Counted from the first letter of the stretch, positions 1-8,207 are shown. The stretch is 64,000 nt of DNA from Calothrix anomala FACHB-343 (GCF_014696435.1 NZ_JACJQG010000033.1:1-64000), one strand, 5' to 3'. Notes: a model not told the origin generated them from the letters alone. Made by a program: numbers and translations.

Positions 1-87
1 CTGCCCGGTTGGCAGACCTTATGGCGAGGCTGGTTGCGATTACAGGATATGTGTTGGGCTGCTGATTTGATTACCCAATCACTTTAA
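1..87 (+). CDS. 3' end of a truncated ORF, possibly a transposase
   Basis: The first reading frame is open from the left edge to a TAA at 85-87 and gives 28 residues rich in tryptophan (three W in the first 11 residues, pattern GWQTLWRGWLRLQDM). The composition resembles the C-terminal tail of some cyanobacterial transposases, but too little is present to name a family. The gene would begin outside the window. A palindromic repeat follows about 20 bp downstream. Confidence 0.35.
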   Translation: MPGWQTLWRGWLRLQDMCWAADLITQSL

Positions 88-107
88 AAGATGTTGGTAA
101 TGACAAG

Positions 108-236
108 CCCTATAAGGGTGGGGCTAGAAATACGAAGCCTGCCTTCGCAGCCTATCAAACTTTTAGCCTGCGAAGGCAGGCTTTGTTGGTATAGCAATAC
201 CCTTCTAGGGTATTGCGTCAAAATTGGGATGCTCCC
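108..236. repeat. Palindromic dispersed repeat, copy 1 (paired with 19575-19702)
   Basis: This 129-bp block is almost identical to 19575-19702 in the same orientation. It holds a long stem (GCCTGCCTTCGCA against TGCGAAGGCAGGC) and a second small hairpin (AATACCCT/AGGGTATT). The loop of the long stem is reverse-complemented between the two copies (TATCAAACTTTTA here, TAAAAGTTTGATA there). A related fragment with the CCCACCCTTATAGGGTGAGG motif is at about 47785-47835. Confidence 0.85.
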
Positions 237-371
237 GAAAATTGAGCTAGTGCGTTTGACGGTTTCCTAATTTTATTGCAAACTTTCTCAGACGAATTTT
301 GAATTTTCAATTGATATCGGACTCATATTTGATTTCTCAAAAAACTCAGTACACTTTTATTCCTTCTTACC

Positions 372-400
372 TGTTCCCTGTTCCCTGTTCCCTGTTCCCT
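372..400. repeat. Heptanucleotide tandem repeat
   Basis: About four copies of the 7-mer CCCTGTT lie in the spacer before the MFS gene. This is the kind of short tandemly repeated sequence common in filamentous cyanobacteria. The rest of 237-469 shows nothing else recognisable. Confidence 0.85.
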
Positions 401-469
401 TCCTACGCAAATGATTTCACCGAATCAAAGCTGATTACTATATAAATCCTAATTATCAGTGCAATTACC

Positions 470-1669
470 ATGAATTCTGAAGATGAAATCAGGCAGTTAG
501 AACCTCAAAAACCTGTTTATTTAGAACTAAATTTTCAAATAGTTTGCGCCATTAGTTTAATTGCAGTACTGGGAGTAAGTAGTGTCACTCCAGCTTTTCC
601 CAGTTTAGCTAAAGCCTTAAAGATTCAACCGCAAAATTTAGGTTTATTAGTCACAGCATTTACATTACCTGCTCTAGTTTTAGGGCCAGTTATTGGTGTA
701 CTTGCTGATAGAATTGGCAGAAAAAAAATTATTGTCCCAGCTTTGATTTTATTTGGTATCGCAGGTACAGCTTGCGGTTTAGTGCGTGACTTTAATTTAT
801 TGCTATTTTTGCGATTATTACAAGGAATTGGTGCTGCGCCATTGCTGTCTTTGAGTACCACCTTAATCGGTGATTTATACACAGGGGCAAGACGTATGAC
901 GGCAATGGGTTACAATGCCAGTGTGAGCAGTATAGGTACAGCTAGTTATCCCACAATTGGCGGAGCATTAGCAACATTAGGTTGGTTTTATCCGTTTCTG
1001 TTGCCAATTGTAGCCATTCCTATTGGATTAATTGTATTTTTGGGGCTAAAGAATCCAGAACCAAAAGGCGATCGCAATCTCCAAGAATATTTAACAAATG
1101 CTGCTAAAATTCTCAAAAATCGCCGATTATTTGGATTATTTATCGCTAGTGCAGCAAACTTCGTTCTGCTTTACGGAGCCTACGTTACTTACTTTCCCCA
1201 ATTAATTAACGATACTTTTAAAGCTCCAGCATCTGTCATTGGCATTCTACTTTCTAGTGTTTCTGTCGCTATTATCATCTCATCTTCTCAATTAGGCAGA
1301 TTAGCGAGAATATATCCCGCAACAAATTTAATTCAAATATCGTTTATTTTATATGCCCTAGCTCTTGCTATTGTTCCCTTCATGCCCAGTATTTGGTTTT
1401 TATTAATTCCCACCACAATTTTTGGTATCGGTTTAGGGCTAGGTTTTCCTAGTATCCAAACACTATTAGCAGATTTAGCCCCAAAAGAATATCTCGCGAC
1501 AATACTATCAGTAAATGGCACATTTTTTGGCTTAGGGCAAACATTAGGGCCTGTTTTAATGGGTATTGCTTTTAGTATTGGTGGGATAAATAGCGTATTT
1601 TATACAGGCGTTGGATTTGCAATTTTGATATTTTTTGTCTTTAGATATCTCACATGTACTAGAGGTTAA
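470..1669 (+). CDS. Major facilitator superfamily transporter
   Basis: The product is a 399-residue polytopic membrane protein with about 12 hydrophobic segments starting near residue 23, the usual size and layout of MFS drug/proton antiporters. The MFS motif A is visible in the loop between TM2 and TM3 as GVLADRIGRKK (about residues 76-86). A glycine-rich RLLQGIGAAPL stretch follows in TM4. It probably exports a small molecule by proton antiport, but the substrate cannot be read. The start is the ATG at 470; the Shine-Dalgarno sequence is weak. It is a single gene with repeats on both sides. Confidence 0.85.
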   Translation: MNSEDEIRQLEPQKPVYLELNFQIVCAISLIAVLGVSSVTPAFPSLAKALKIQPQNLGLLVTAFTLPALVLGPVIGVLADRIGRKKIIVPALILFGIAGTACGLVRDFNLLLFLRLLQGIGAAPLLSLSTTLIGDLYTGARRMTAMGYNASVSSIGTASYPTIGGALATLGWFYPFLLPIVAIPIGLIVFLGLKNPEPKGDRNLQEYLTNAAKILKNRRLFGLFIASAANFVLLYGAYVTYFPQLINDTFKAPASVIGILLSSVSVAIIISSSQLGRLARIYPATNLIQISFILYALALAIVPFMPSIWFLLIPTTIFGIGLGLGFPSIQTLLADLAPKEYLATILSVNGTFFGLGQTLGPVLMGIAFSIGGINSVFYTGVGFAILIFFVFRYLTCTRG

Positions 1670-1712
1670 AAGATATTGGTCATTTGTCATTAGTCATTTG
1701 TCATTTGTCTAA

Positions 1713-1822
1713 GGGAACTCCAAAAAATAAATTATGCCAAATTGTAGGGGCGGGGTTACCCCGCCCCTATGAGTTGCGGATTTGGTAAGTAATGATTGGA
1801 ATATTTTTTATTTGGAAGTCCC
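1713..1822. mobile_element. MITE-like element, uninterrupted copy
   Basis: A 110-bp non-coding unit with imperfect inverted ends (GGGAACTCCAAAAAATAAAT at the left, TTATTTGGAAGTCCC at the right) and an internal palindrome AGGGGCGGGGTTACCCCGCCCC. Related units lie at 7964-8085, 11326-11641 (carrying a nested insertion) and 42150-42226 (inverted, truncated). No coding capacity, so it would be non-autonomous. Heptanucleotide repeats (GTCATTT type) precede it at 1680-1710. Confidence 0.75.
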
Positions 1823-1861
1823 TAGCCCCTAGCCCCTAACCCCCACTCCGCTTATGATGGT

Positions 1862-2752
1862 GTGAGTTTTTGGGCACCTGATGTGACAGACAATCACCAC
1901 CAGCAACACAAGATAATTACTGTATTCGCGATCGCTCTTTCCGTAACAGCTTGTAGTTTGACTGCGGGTATTACCCCACAATTAAAAACTCACCAGCTAC
2001 CAACTAAAGTTAATTCCGTTCCAGTTTCCCAAGAAAACTTAACTAGTCAAATTAATAGCCAATCCCAAGCACCAAATAAAGTAAAAAACCTAAATTTTAC
2101 AGTTCCGCCAACCTTTCAGGGAAAAACTGTTTATCATGTCCAACCTCAAAATAATGAGAAAGTTATTGCTTTGAGCATTGATGATGGCCCCTGGCCAAAG
2201 ACAACAATCCAAATGCTAGATATTCTCAAACAAAATGATGTGAAAGCCACATTTTTTTGGGTAGGACAAGCTATACAAGCTAATCCTGAAATTGCTAAAC
2301 GAGTCGTAGCTGAAGGACACGCTATTGGTAATCATACTTGGCATCATTGGTATCGCCGTATGGATTTAGCCACAGCTAAAAGTGAAATTGAACGCACCAA
2401 TGAATTGATATATAAAACTACAGGAGTCAAAACAAGTTTGTTTCGTCCTCCTGGAGGCGTTTTAAATAATGGATTAGCAGCTTATGCCAAAAGCCAAAAT
2501 TATGCAGTAATTATGTGGTCGCAAACTTCTGCTGATACCGATCCGCGCGCTAAATCTCAAGTATTCGTCAAGAATGTCTTAAGAGATGCCAAACCAGGAT
2601 CTATAGTATTGATGCACGATGGCGGAGGCGATCGCACAAGAACTGTGCAAGCCTTACCAGAAATCATTACCAGACTCAAACAGCAAGGCTATAGATTTGT
2701 CACAGTTCCCGAACTCTTACAAATTCAACAGTCAATAGTCAACAGTCAATAG
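1862..2752 (+). CDS. NodB-type polysaccharide deacetylase, putative lipoprotein
   Basis: A 296-residue protein with a GTG start. An N-terminal hydrophobic stretch ends in a lipobox-like LSVTAC (Cys31), suggesting a lipoprotein or secreted protein. A low-complexity linker runs to about residue 95. The NodB homology domain follows: SIDDGP (Asp107, Asp108), HTWHH (His158 and His162, metal ligands) and RPPGG (about 196), all intact. It should remove N-acetyl or other acyl groups from peptidoglycan or exopolysaccharide; the exact substrate is not visible. The last residues (QQSIVNSQ) are encoded by a heptanucleotide repeat that runs through the stop codon. Confidence 0.88.
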   Translation: MSFWAPDVTDNHHQQHKIITVFAIALSVTACSLTAGITPQLKTHQLPTKVNSVPVSQENLTSQINSQSQAPNKVKNLNFTVPPTFQGKTVYHVQPQNNEKVIALSIDDGPWPKTTIQMLDILKQNDVKATFFWVGQAIQANPEIAKRVVAEGHAIGNHTWHHWYRRMDLATAKSEIERTNELIYKTTGVKTSLFRPPGGVLNNGLAAYAKSQNYAVIMWSQTSADTDPRAKSQVFVKNVLRDAKPGSIVLMHDGGGDRTRTVQALPEIITRLKQQGYRFVTVPELLQIQQSIVNSQ

Positions 2753-2774
2753 TCAACCGTCAACTGTCAACTAT
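2725..2774. repeat. Heptanucleotide repeat overlapping the 3' end of the deacetylase gene
   Basis: Six to seven copies of GTCAACA/GTCAATA-type heptamers begin inside the last codons of the deacetylase gene and continue past its TAG. The repeat therefore sets the C-terminus. Confidence 0.8.
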
Positions 2775-2777
2775 CCC

Positions 2778-3167
2778 TTATTCACTCATTGCTGAGGCGC
2801 AAGCTTGCGCTTCTTGCCAAATTTTCTGCAAGAAGAACTCGGTGCGATCGCTCATGGTGGTAACGAATACGCCTACAGCCTCCTCCGAACCATTGGATAG
2901 CCAAGAACCCTGTAAGGTGACTTCTAAATATTCGCTATCACAGGTAGACAGTGCCATAATCTCACTGTCATTGCGTTTTACCTCAGATTTGAGCCTTTCT
3001 ACTCCTGGTAAATCAACAGGAAGCAAAAAGGAAGCTGTACTGGGTTCAACACAAAGAGATTGACCGACTCGTAAGGCTAAAATCACTCGCTGTGTTACCC
3101 ATTCTTCCAGCGAGAGACTCAAGCACTCTAAATAAAAGCTCCTTTCGGTGTAAGTTAATTTCAGCAT
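2778..3167 (-). CDS. Conserved cyanobacterial hypothetical protein
   Basis: A 129-residue soluble protein, not assigned to a named family. I chose the ATG at 3167 (MLKLTY...) because AGGAG lies 11 nt upstream; the frame is open further upstream without a better signal. It has no signal peptide or membrane segment. The sequence is balanced and contains a conserved-looking SLCVEPSTASFLLPVDLPG stretch near residues 37-55, so it is likely a real gene. It lies 16 bp downstream of the degraded HNH gene on the same strand and may be co-transcribed with it. Function unknown. Confidence 0.65.
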   Translation of the reverse strand: MLKLTYTERSFYLECLSLSLEEWVTQRVILALRVGQSLCVEPSTASFLLPVDLPGVERLKSEVKRNDSEIMALSTCDSEYLEVTLQGSWLSNGSEEAVGVFVTTMSDRTEFFLQKIWQEAQACASAMSE

Positions 3168-3183
3168 TCCTTCTGCTCTCCTG

Positions 3184-3624
3184 TTATTCCAGGTTTGCTT
3201 GCAAATTGATCCAGAACTGTTTGTAGACAAAAATCGTTGGCGGGATAATCGGCTGGAGTTGGCTACGCAGTCGCATACCAGCCTCTGTTATCCGGCGATT
3301 TCTGTTGCGGTAGTTATTCCCTATATAAGAAGCACCAGGCGATCGCAAACTTACATGCTCTAGTGTTAGATTTTGGTTACTATCGCCATATTGGCAACTG
3401 TTATTGTCTGGCCGCAACATTTCTCGCCTATTGGGAGAAACTTTACCCTTACGTCCACCAGCTGCAATTTTTAAACCAATGTGTTTTAGCGCGTCTAATA
3501 TCAATCCGCCTGCTACCGCCAAATTCAATTGTTTTGATGGCTTGATATTGACCGGAAACAGTGGTAAGTAATTTTCACGAATTACCACTACATATTGCTC
3601 TAACACTTGCATTGCGATCGTCAC
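3184..3624 (-). pseudogene. Decayed HNH endonuclease (still open)
   Basis: The 146-residue product has the layout of short cyanobacterial HNH nucleases: an N-terminal leader, RREMLRPDNNSCQYG (about residues 67-81) where the family has RRxVLRRDxxxCQYCG, then LTLEHV for the LTLDHV motif. A C-terminal tail (EAGMRLRSQ and QFW) also matches family layout. The second Cys of the first zinc knuckle is replaced, and the second CxxC plus the catalytic Asn region is missing, replaced by a basic YRNRNRR stretch. The frame is intact and has a good start (GTG at 3624, AGGAG 7 nt before). It is probably an inactive relic; a repurposed binding protein is possible. Confidence 0.6.
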
Positions 3625-3640
3625 AGCTTGACTCCTTATG

Positions 3641-3676
3641 AAAAAACCCCCGCTTCTTGTTTCTTGGAAGCGGGGG
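3641..3676 (-). terminator. Intrinsic terminator
   Basis: A 10-bp GC-rich stem, CCCCCGCTTC (3647-3656) against GAAGCGGGGG (3667-3676), is followed on the minus strand by a six-T run (AAAAAA at 3641-3646 on the plus strand). It ends transcription from the small minus-strand ORF at 3705-3956. The ribosome binding site of the HNH relic starts only a few bases further on. Confidence 0.85.
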
Positions 3677-3704
3677 TAGGAAATTGACCTTAAAGTTTTC
3701 TGGT

Positions 3705-3956
3705 CTATATCGGTACAGTATGACTCTTGCGCCTGTACCTCCCGCTTCTTATGTCTAGTTGTGGTTTTGCACTCAGCCCATCAATGCTGATATCTCTCAA
3801 ATCATAATTACCGTCTGTGAATTGCTCATACTTGTAGCCACCATTACCCATAAAAAAATACTCCACTCCCAACAGTGCTGATTCCCGACTGGATCGGCAG
3901 TTGGTAGCACCTAAAGAAGTAGAGATGGGGAAAATGGATTTCACAGAAAATTTCAC
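3705..3956 (-). CDS. Small hypothetical protein with its own terminator
   Basis: An 83-residue ORF with a GTG start at 3956 (a second GTG lies five codons in). I do not recognise the family. The sequence is protein-like, rich in G, Y, D and R in its second half (GVEYFFMGNGGYKYEQ, then DLRDISIDGL), with a basic C-terminus and no membrane segment or signal peptide. The strong minus-strand terminator 29 bp past its stop supports a real transcription unit. The start is uncertain. A non-coding RNA ending at the same terminator is the main alternative. Confidence 0.45.
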   Translation of the reverse strand: MKFSVKSIFPISTSLGATNCRSSRESALLGVEYFFMGNGGYKYEQFTDGNYDLRDISIDGLSAKPQLDIRSGRYRRKSHTVPI

Positions 3957-4027
3957 CTATTGAACATTCCTTTAAACATACTACACTTGTATTACTATCC
4001 TGTCCATACCTTAAAGGAGAAAAAGTC

Positions 4028-4363
4028 ATGCATACAATCGCTCGCACCCCAACCACCGATATGGAAGTTACCAGCATCCGTCTAGAACGCGAACTCAAAG
4101 AGAAACTCAAAGATATTGCTGGAAATCAGGGATATCAAGCCTTAATTCGAGATATTCTCTGGAATTATGTGCAGCAAAAATCCGGTGAGTGGAAACCGCG
4201 ATTTTCCCGTACTGATATCCGAGCGAGCATAGCAGCCACGGCGCAACAAGAAGAACGTTGTGTACTCACAGGTCAAGTCATTCAACCACAACAGCCGATG
4301 CTTTTAGGACTAACAAGAAATGGCGATATGGTTCCTCTAAGCATCGACAGTTTGGCTGGCTAG
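4028..4363 (+). CDS. Ribbon-helix-helix-like small DNA-binding protein (putative)
   Basis: A 111-residue protein; the ATG at 4028 has a good AAAGGAG Shine-Dalgarno 8 nt upstream. Residues 12-50 (MEVTSIRLERELKEKLKDIA followed by a short loop and RDILWNYV) have the strand-helix-helix pattern of CopG/Arc-type ribbon-helix-helix domains. The C-terminal half contains a CVLTGQ motif and QQPMLLGLTRNGDMVPLS, which I cannot assign. No toxin partner is adjacent, so this is more likely a stand-alone regulator than an antitoxin. Its promoter region is shared, divergently, with the 83-residue ORF. Confidence 0.65.
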   Translation: MHTIARTPTTDMEVTSIRLERELKEKLKDIAGNQGYQALIRDILWNYVQQKSGEWKPRFSRTDIRASIAATAQQEERCVLTGQVIQPQQPMLLGLTRNGDMVPLSIDSLAG

Positions 4364-5307
4364 TTTTTCTACATCTGAATGCAGCCTAGTTATTACTGAT
4401 TCGGAAAACTAAGCTGCATTCAGCATTGAATTTTATCTAAACTATAAATAAATCTTATATCAAACTTGTGAGACATCTATTAAGTAATCAGGAAATTGAT
4501 CGGAAAAAGTTAGGTTTAAAAGCTCGCCCTTAGTGGGCGAAAAAATCCTTGTTTCGCAAGGTAGGTAGAAACTCCAACGCCAGTTCTCTCAAGTCGCGGT
4601 CGCGACGGAGACTGTTTCCCCCATGTGGGTGGCTGTCTTTAATTTTGAATTTTGAATTTTGAATTTTGAATTGATTTATCGAGGGCGATCGCGATCGTTA
4701 AGCGATGAGAAAAATAGTTATTTTACCCCCTGGGGGTTTGACATCACTTGACATATCGAAATCATCAGCATATTAAGTAAATGATTATTCAGCATAGGAG
4801 TGAAGCAACAATACCCATCTATACTTGGCTTTTAAAATCAAGTAGGTATCTACATTGTTTGTCAAGCTCTGCCTAAATCGGATTTTAGCCTTAAACAGAC
4901 CCATAGAGGGTTAGTTTACTGAGAACAGGAATTGTGAAAAAAATATAATGATTCCCCCGCCAGTTCTCCGTGTTAACACGGGGGACACTGCCAGACTTTT
5001 GGCTTCAATTCCAGAGAAATTACGGTTTATGTATAGTTACAGACAGGATATTCTATGTCCAAGTTAGTAAATTAACCGAACCTGAGCGAGTTAAACACAA
5101 TCTGGCAAAGGTGTTCTAGTATATCCTTAGATATCTGATTACTTGTGTAAAAAATCGTTTAATATACCAAATACTTAGTCATCTGCCATAGAAAGGGGCT
5201 ATAACAGGTGAGAGAAGTCTTCATTAAAGATTTGCAATTCATCAGGGTGCACCAAACATAAAAAAAGGTGAATAACTAAGTAAGCCAACGAGGTTGGGTG
5301 CAAAAAA
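4364..5307. other. 944-bp non-coding spacer with degenerate repeats
   Basis: No convincing gene. It holds a small hairpin (CTCGCCCTTAGTGGGCGA near 4525), a GTCGCGGTCGCGAC palindrome (4595-4608), a four-fold GAATTTT-type heptamer run (4642-4672), overlapping HIP1 sites (4684-4697), and two unrelated places with the phrase CGCCAGTTCTC (4579 and 4970) that look like remnants of a palindromic repeat. The last 200 bases should contain the promoter of the sensor kinase; no clear box is visible. Confidence 0.6.
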
Positions 5308-7371
5308 ATGGGGTCGTTATCCAAGAGCGTACCAGGAATGAAAAAGCGTTTATCATCGCCACCACAGTGCCCAGATGACGTAGATCGACTACAATCATAC
5401 CCAGTCAAGCTGATGCAGCATCCGGAAGAAACAGCCCACCAGTTGTTAAAACAGATTAATCAACTCATCGCTACCAAACCAGCGACGATGTTAATGCTGC
5501 AAGAACTGGCGAAACTCCTGGGAACTACCTTTGGGGTAGATTGCTGCTTAGTGACAGTGATGAGCGAGCCATCTACTGAATCTACTAGTGCTTATTGGTG
5601 TCATGAAGAATATCTAGGGTTACCGCAGTCAGAGGAAATATTCTCTACAGAACAGTTGCTCATGGAACTGAATGTAGTTCAATGTGCGCCTGAACCTTTA
5701 AATATTGAGGACATTTCCACTATCCAAAAAAGCCTGGAAAATGGTTGTCAATCTTTACCATTGCCAATTAAAGCAGTTTTGGCAATTCCTACCCGCTTTC
5801 GCGGTAAAAATAATGGGGTAATTAGCTTAATTAAATTTCATCCCCATAATTGGACTCAATCAGAACAAGAACTGCTCAAAAGCATTGAGTCATCTTGCGC
5901 GATCGCCGTGGCGCAAGTCGCACAATCACAGTTGATCGCCGATCAACAGCAGTATTTGCAAAAAAACGATCAATATCAAAACCTGATCAAGCAATTAACT
6001 GTACTTAGCCGCAGCAATTTAGAGTTAAATCAAATGCTGCAATTAGCGATCGCTTCAGCAGCAGAATCGCTACAGGCAGATCGGGCCCTGTTTATTATGT
6101 TGAAGTATACAGATCCCCTGTTCCGCAATCGCACGAAAAAACAAATTCCTAACGCTAAAGCCACCATAGTCAGACAGTGGACTAAGGATATTCAAAATCT
6201 TTCTAGCAGTACATCAGATATTTTAAATGACCAATCATTTGTGATTGCTGAGTGTGGCTTATGCCAACACATCTTCGCTGACTCCGTAAAACCGATAGTC
6301 ATAAATGACTATGCACAACAAAAAGATATTGTAGCAGCCGCGCCACAGTTTGCATTTGAGCAATATCCAGCAATGCTGTTAATGCCATTAGAAAGTCAAG
6401 GTAGAATCTTAGGATTTCTGGTATTACAGCAAGCAGCAGCGCGTACTTGGCAAGCAGCAGAATTAAATCTGGTAGAAATGGTTTGTGCTCAAGTCAGCAA
6501 TGCGATTATTCAGTCACAGACATTGCGACAAGTCCAAAATTTAGTCGATGAGCGCACAGCCAAACTCCAAAGCAGCCTGGAACTACAAGCGAAATTGCAC
6601 GAACGCACAAGGCAATATGTAGAGCAATTGCGAGAACTCAACGAACTCAAAGATGAATTTTTGAGCAATATGAGCGATCGCTTGCGCTATCCATTGACAA
6701 ACATGATGATGTCAATTAAAAATCTACGCTTGCCAGGAATCACCGCCGATCGACAAAATCGCTATCTCGATATTTTAGAGCAGGAATGTAGCAAAGAAAT
6801 CAACTTAATTAATGACTTGCTCACACTCCAAAAACTAGAGTCAAAACAAGCAACTCCACTATTTAAAAATATTGATTTAAATACGAGAGTTCAAGATTTA
6901 GCAGCTTCCTTCGAGACAAAACTAGCAGAGAAATCACTCAACATTACTCTCGATTTACCAAAAGATTCCTTAAAACTGCAAACGGAAATCGAAAGTTTTG
7001 ACCGCATTCTCCAAGAGTTGTTGACTAATGCTTGTAAATACTCAGAGCATGACACCATTGTCGAATTACAAGCCAATCACCAAGTTAACCAACTGGTAGA
7101 TCAAGTTATTATTAAAGTGACTAATACAGGACGGGGAATTTCGTCTGAAGAAGCGACTTATATATTTGACAAATTCCGTCGTGGTAAAGGACGCTGGACT
7201 CCTGGGACTGGTTTAGGTTTAGCTTTAGCCAAATCCCTTGTGCAGCATTTAAATGGGACAATTGCCGTTGAGAGTACACAAATTGCAGATTCCGATCTGA
7301 GCAAAATTTGTTTTACCTTGACCCTACCCCAGTTCGCTGACGAAAGTAAACTATATTCTGAAAGTGATTGA
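5308..7371 (+). CDS. Dual-GAF sensor histidine kinase-like protein lacking the H-box histidine
   Basis: A 687-residue soluble protein. Two GAF-like sensor domains (about 45-190 and 230-400) are joined by coiled-coil segments, then a HisKA-like dimerisation region (about 440-510) and an HATPase_c domain (about 540-680). The N-box ELLTNACKYS (about 569-578) and G2 box GTGLGLA (about 634) are intact. The H-box reads NMSDRLRYPLT instead of NMSHELRTPL, so residue 457 is Asp and no phosphorylatable His is present there. The two codons involved lie inside a GCGATCGC octamer. The protein may bind ATP but probably cannot autophosphorylate conventionally. The next gene overlaps it by 8 bp. The start is uncertain; an ATG at 5338 is also possible. 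Confidence 0.8.
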   Translation: MGSLSKSVPGMKKRLSSPPQCPDDVDRLQSYPVKLMQHPEETAHQLLKQINQLIATKPATMLMLQELAKLLGTTFGVDCCLVTVMSEPSTESTSAYWCHEEYLGLPQSEEIFSTEQLLMELNVVQCAPEPLNIEDISTIQKSLENGCQSLPLPIKAVLAIPTRFRGKNNGVISLIKFHPHNWTQSEQELLKSIESSCAIAVAQVAQSQLIADQQQYLQKNDQYQNLIKQLTVLSRSNLELNQMLQLAIASAAESLQADRALFIMLKYTDPLFRNRTKKQIPNAKATIVRQWTKDIQNLSSSTSDILNDQSFVIAECGLCQHIFADSVKPIVINDYAQQKDIVAAAPQFAFEQYPAMLLMPLESQGRILGFLVLQQAAARTWQAAELNLVEMVCAQVSNAIIQSQTLRQVQNLVDERTAKLQSSLELQAKLHERTRQYVEQLRELNELKDEFLSNMSDRLRYPLTNMMMSIKNLRLPGITADRQNRYLDILEQECSKEINLINDLLTLQKLESKQATPLFKNIDLNTRVQDLAASFETKLAEKSLNITLDLPKDSLKLQTEIESFDRILQELLTNACKYSEHDTIVELQANHQVNQLVDQVIIKVTNTGRGISSEEATYIFDKFRRGKGRWTPGTGLGLALAKSLVQHLNGTIAVESTQIADSDLSKICFTLTLPQFADESKLYSESD

Positions 7372-7957
7372 ACAACCTAAAACTCAAGCGGACATGAATT
7401 TAGACACCGCTAGTGACGAAACCAGCCTAGAACCCAATTTGACCCTTGATACAGGTGTTGCGCCATCTGTAGATATCCAAATTGAAAAAATCGCCGATAG
7501 ACAACGACAAATCACCGCCAAAATCCACATACCCCATCCAGTAGAGCAAATCTGGAAAGTGTTGACCGATTACGAAGCTTTAGCCGATTTCATTCCTAAT
7601 TTGGCTAAAAGTTGTCTGTTAAATCATCCTGATGGTGGTATTCGTCTCGAACAAGTAGGTTCCCAACGCTTACTCAACTTTAACTTTTGTGCCCGTGTAG
7701 TGCTTGATTTGCAAGAATCATTCCTGCAAGAAATCAAATTCTGCATGGTAGAAGGAGATTTTAAAGGCTTTTCTGGTAGTTGGTGCTTAGAGCCTTATAC
7801 CAACGGTGAGATTACAGGTACAAATCTCTGCTACACAATTCAAGTTTGGCCTAAGCTCACTATGCCTATCGCAATTATCGAAAATCGCCTCAGCAAAGAT
7901 CTGCGGTTAAATCTTGTAGCTATTTACCAACGTGTCCAGCAAATAGCTAGTCAGTAG
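7364..7957 (+). CDS. SRPBCC / cyclase-dehydrase family lipid-binding-like protein
   Basis: A 197-residue protein. After a 40-residue acidic leader comes a START-like (SRPBCC) fold pattern: a first strand with KIHIPHPVEQIWKVLTDYEALADFIPNL (given here as spans 50-60 and 60-80), typical of polyketide cyclase/dehydrase and coenzyme Q-binding proteins, and a C-terminal amphipathic helix ending NLVAIYQRVQ. Such proteins bind hydrophobic ligands; the ligand is unknown. The GTG at 7364 overlaps the kinase stop, implying translational coupling; an internal ATG at 7394 is an alternative start. Confidence 0.75.
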   Translation: MIEQPKTQADMNLDTASDETSLEPNLTLDTGVAPSVDIQIEKIADRQRQITAKIHIPHPVEQIWKVLTDYEALADFIPNLAKSCLLNHPDGGIRLEQVGSQRLLNFNFCARVVLDLQESFLQEIKFCMVEGDFKGFSGSWCLEPYTNGEITGTNLCYTIQVWPKLTMPIAIIENRLSKDLRLNLVAIYQRVQQIASQ

Positions 7958-7963
7958 CCGATC

Positions 7964-8085
7964 GGGACTTACAAAAAATAAATTACCCATATGTCGTAGT
8001 GTGAGCATCTTGCTCACTGGTGTTCAAAAGCGAGCAAGATGCTCGCACTACAAATTTATTGGGTATTTAAAAAATTGGATGTCCC
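7964..8085. mobile_element. MITE-like element
   Basis: A 122-bp unit with the same ends as the 1713-1822 element (GGGACTTACAAAAAATAAAT at the left, AAAAAATTGGATGTCCC at the right) but a different centre: an imperfect palindrome around GTGAGCATCTTGCTC and GAGCAAGATGCTCGCAC. No coding capacity. Confidence 0.65.
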
Positions 8086-8106
8086 CTCAATCAAGGTGAA
8101 TGCTAA

Positions 8107-8147
8107 AAACCTATCCTAAGTACACATCAAAAACTTAGGATAGGTTT
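8107..8147 (-). terminator. Terminator downstream of tRNA-Glu
   Basis: A perfect 14-bp stem, AAACCTATCCTAAG (8107-8120) against CTTAGGATAGGTTT (8134-8147), 60 bp past the tRNA 3' end. On the minus strand the stem runs into a T-rich stretch, so it is the likely end of the tRNA transcript. Confidence 0.7.
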
Positions 8148-8207
8148 CAAATTTTAGATATTAGACCACAAGTAAAACTACTTATTGCAGTTCACTTTTA
8201 TTTTTAA

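Noticed and set aside
3844-4110. Minus-strand 88-codon ORF opposite the ribbon-helix-helix gene
   Set aside because: Shadow of the plus-strand gene, which has a better start and protein-like composition.
4028-4363. Toxin-antitoxin pair formed by the ribbon-helix-helix gene and its divergent neighbour
   Set aside because: The neighbour is on the opposite strand with its own terminator and has no toxin features.
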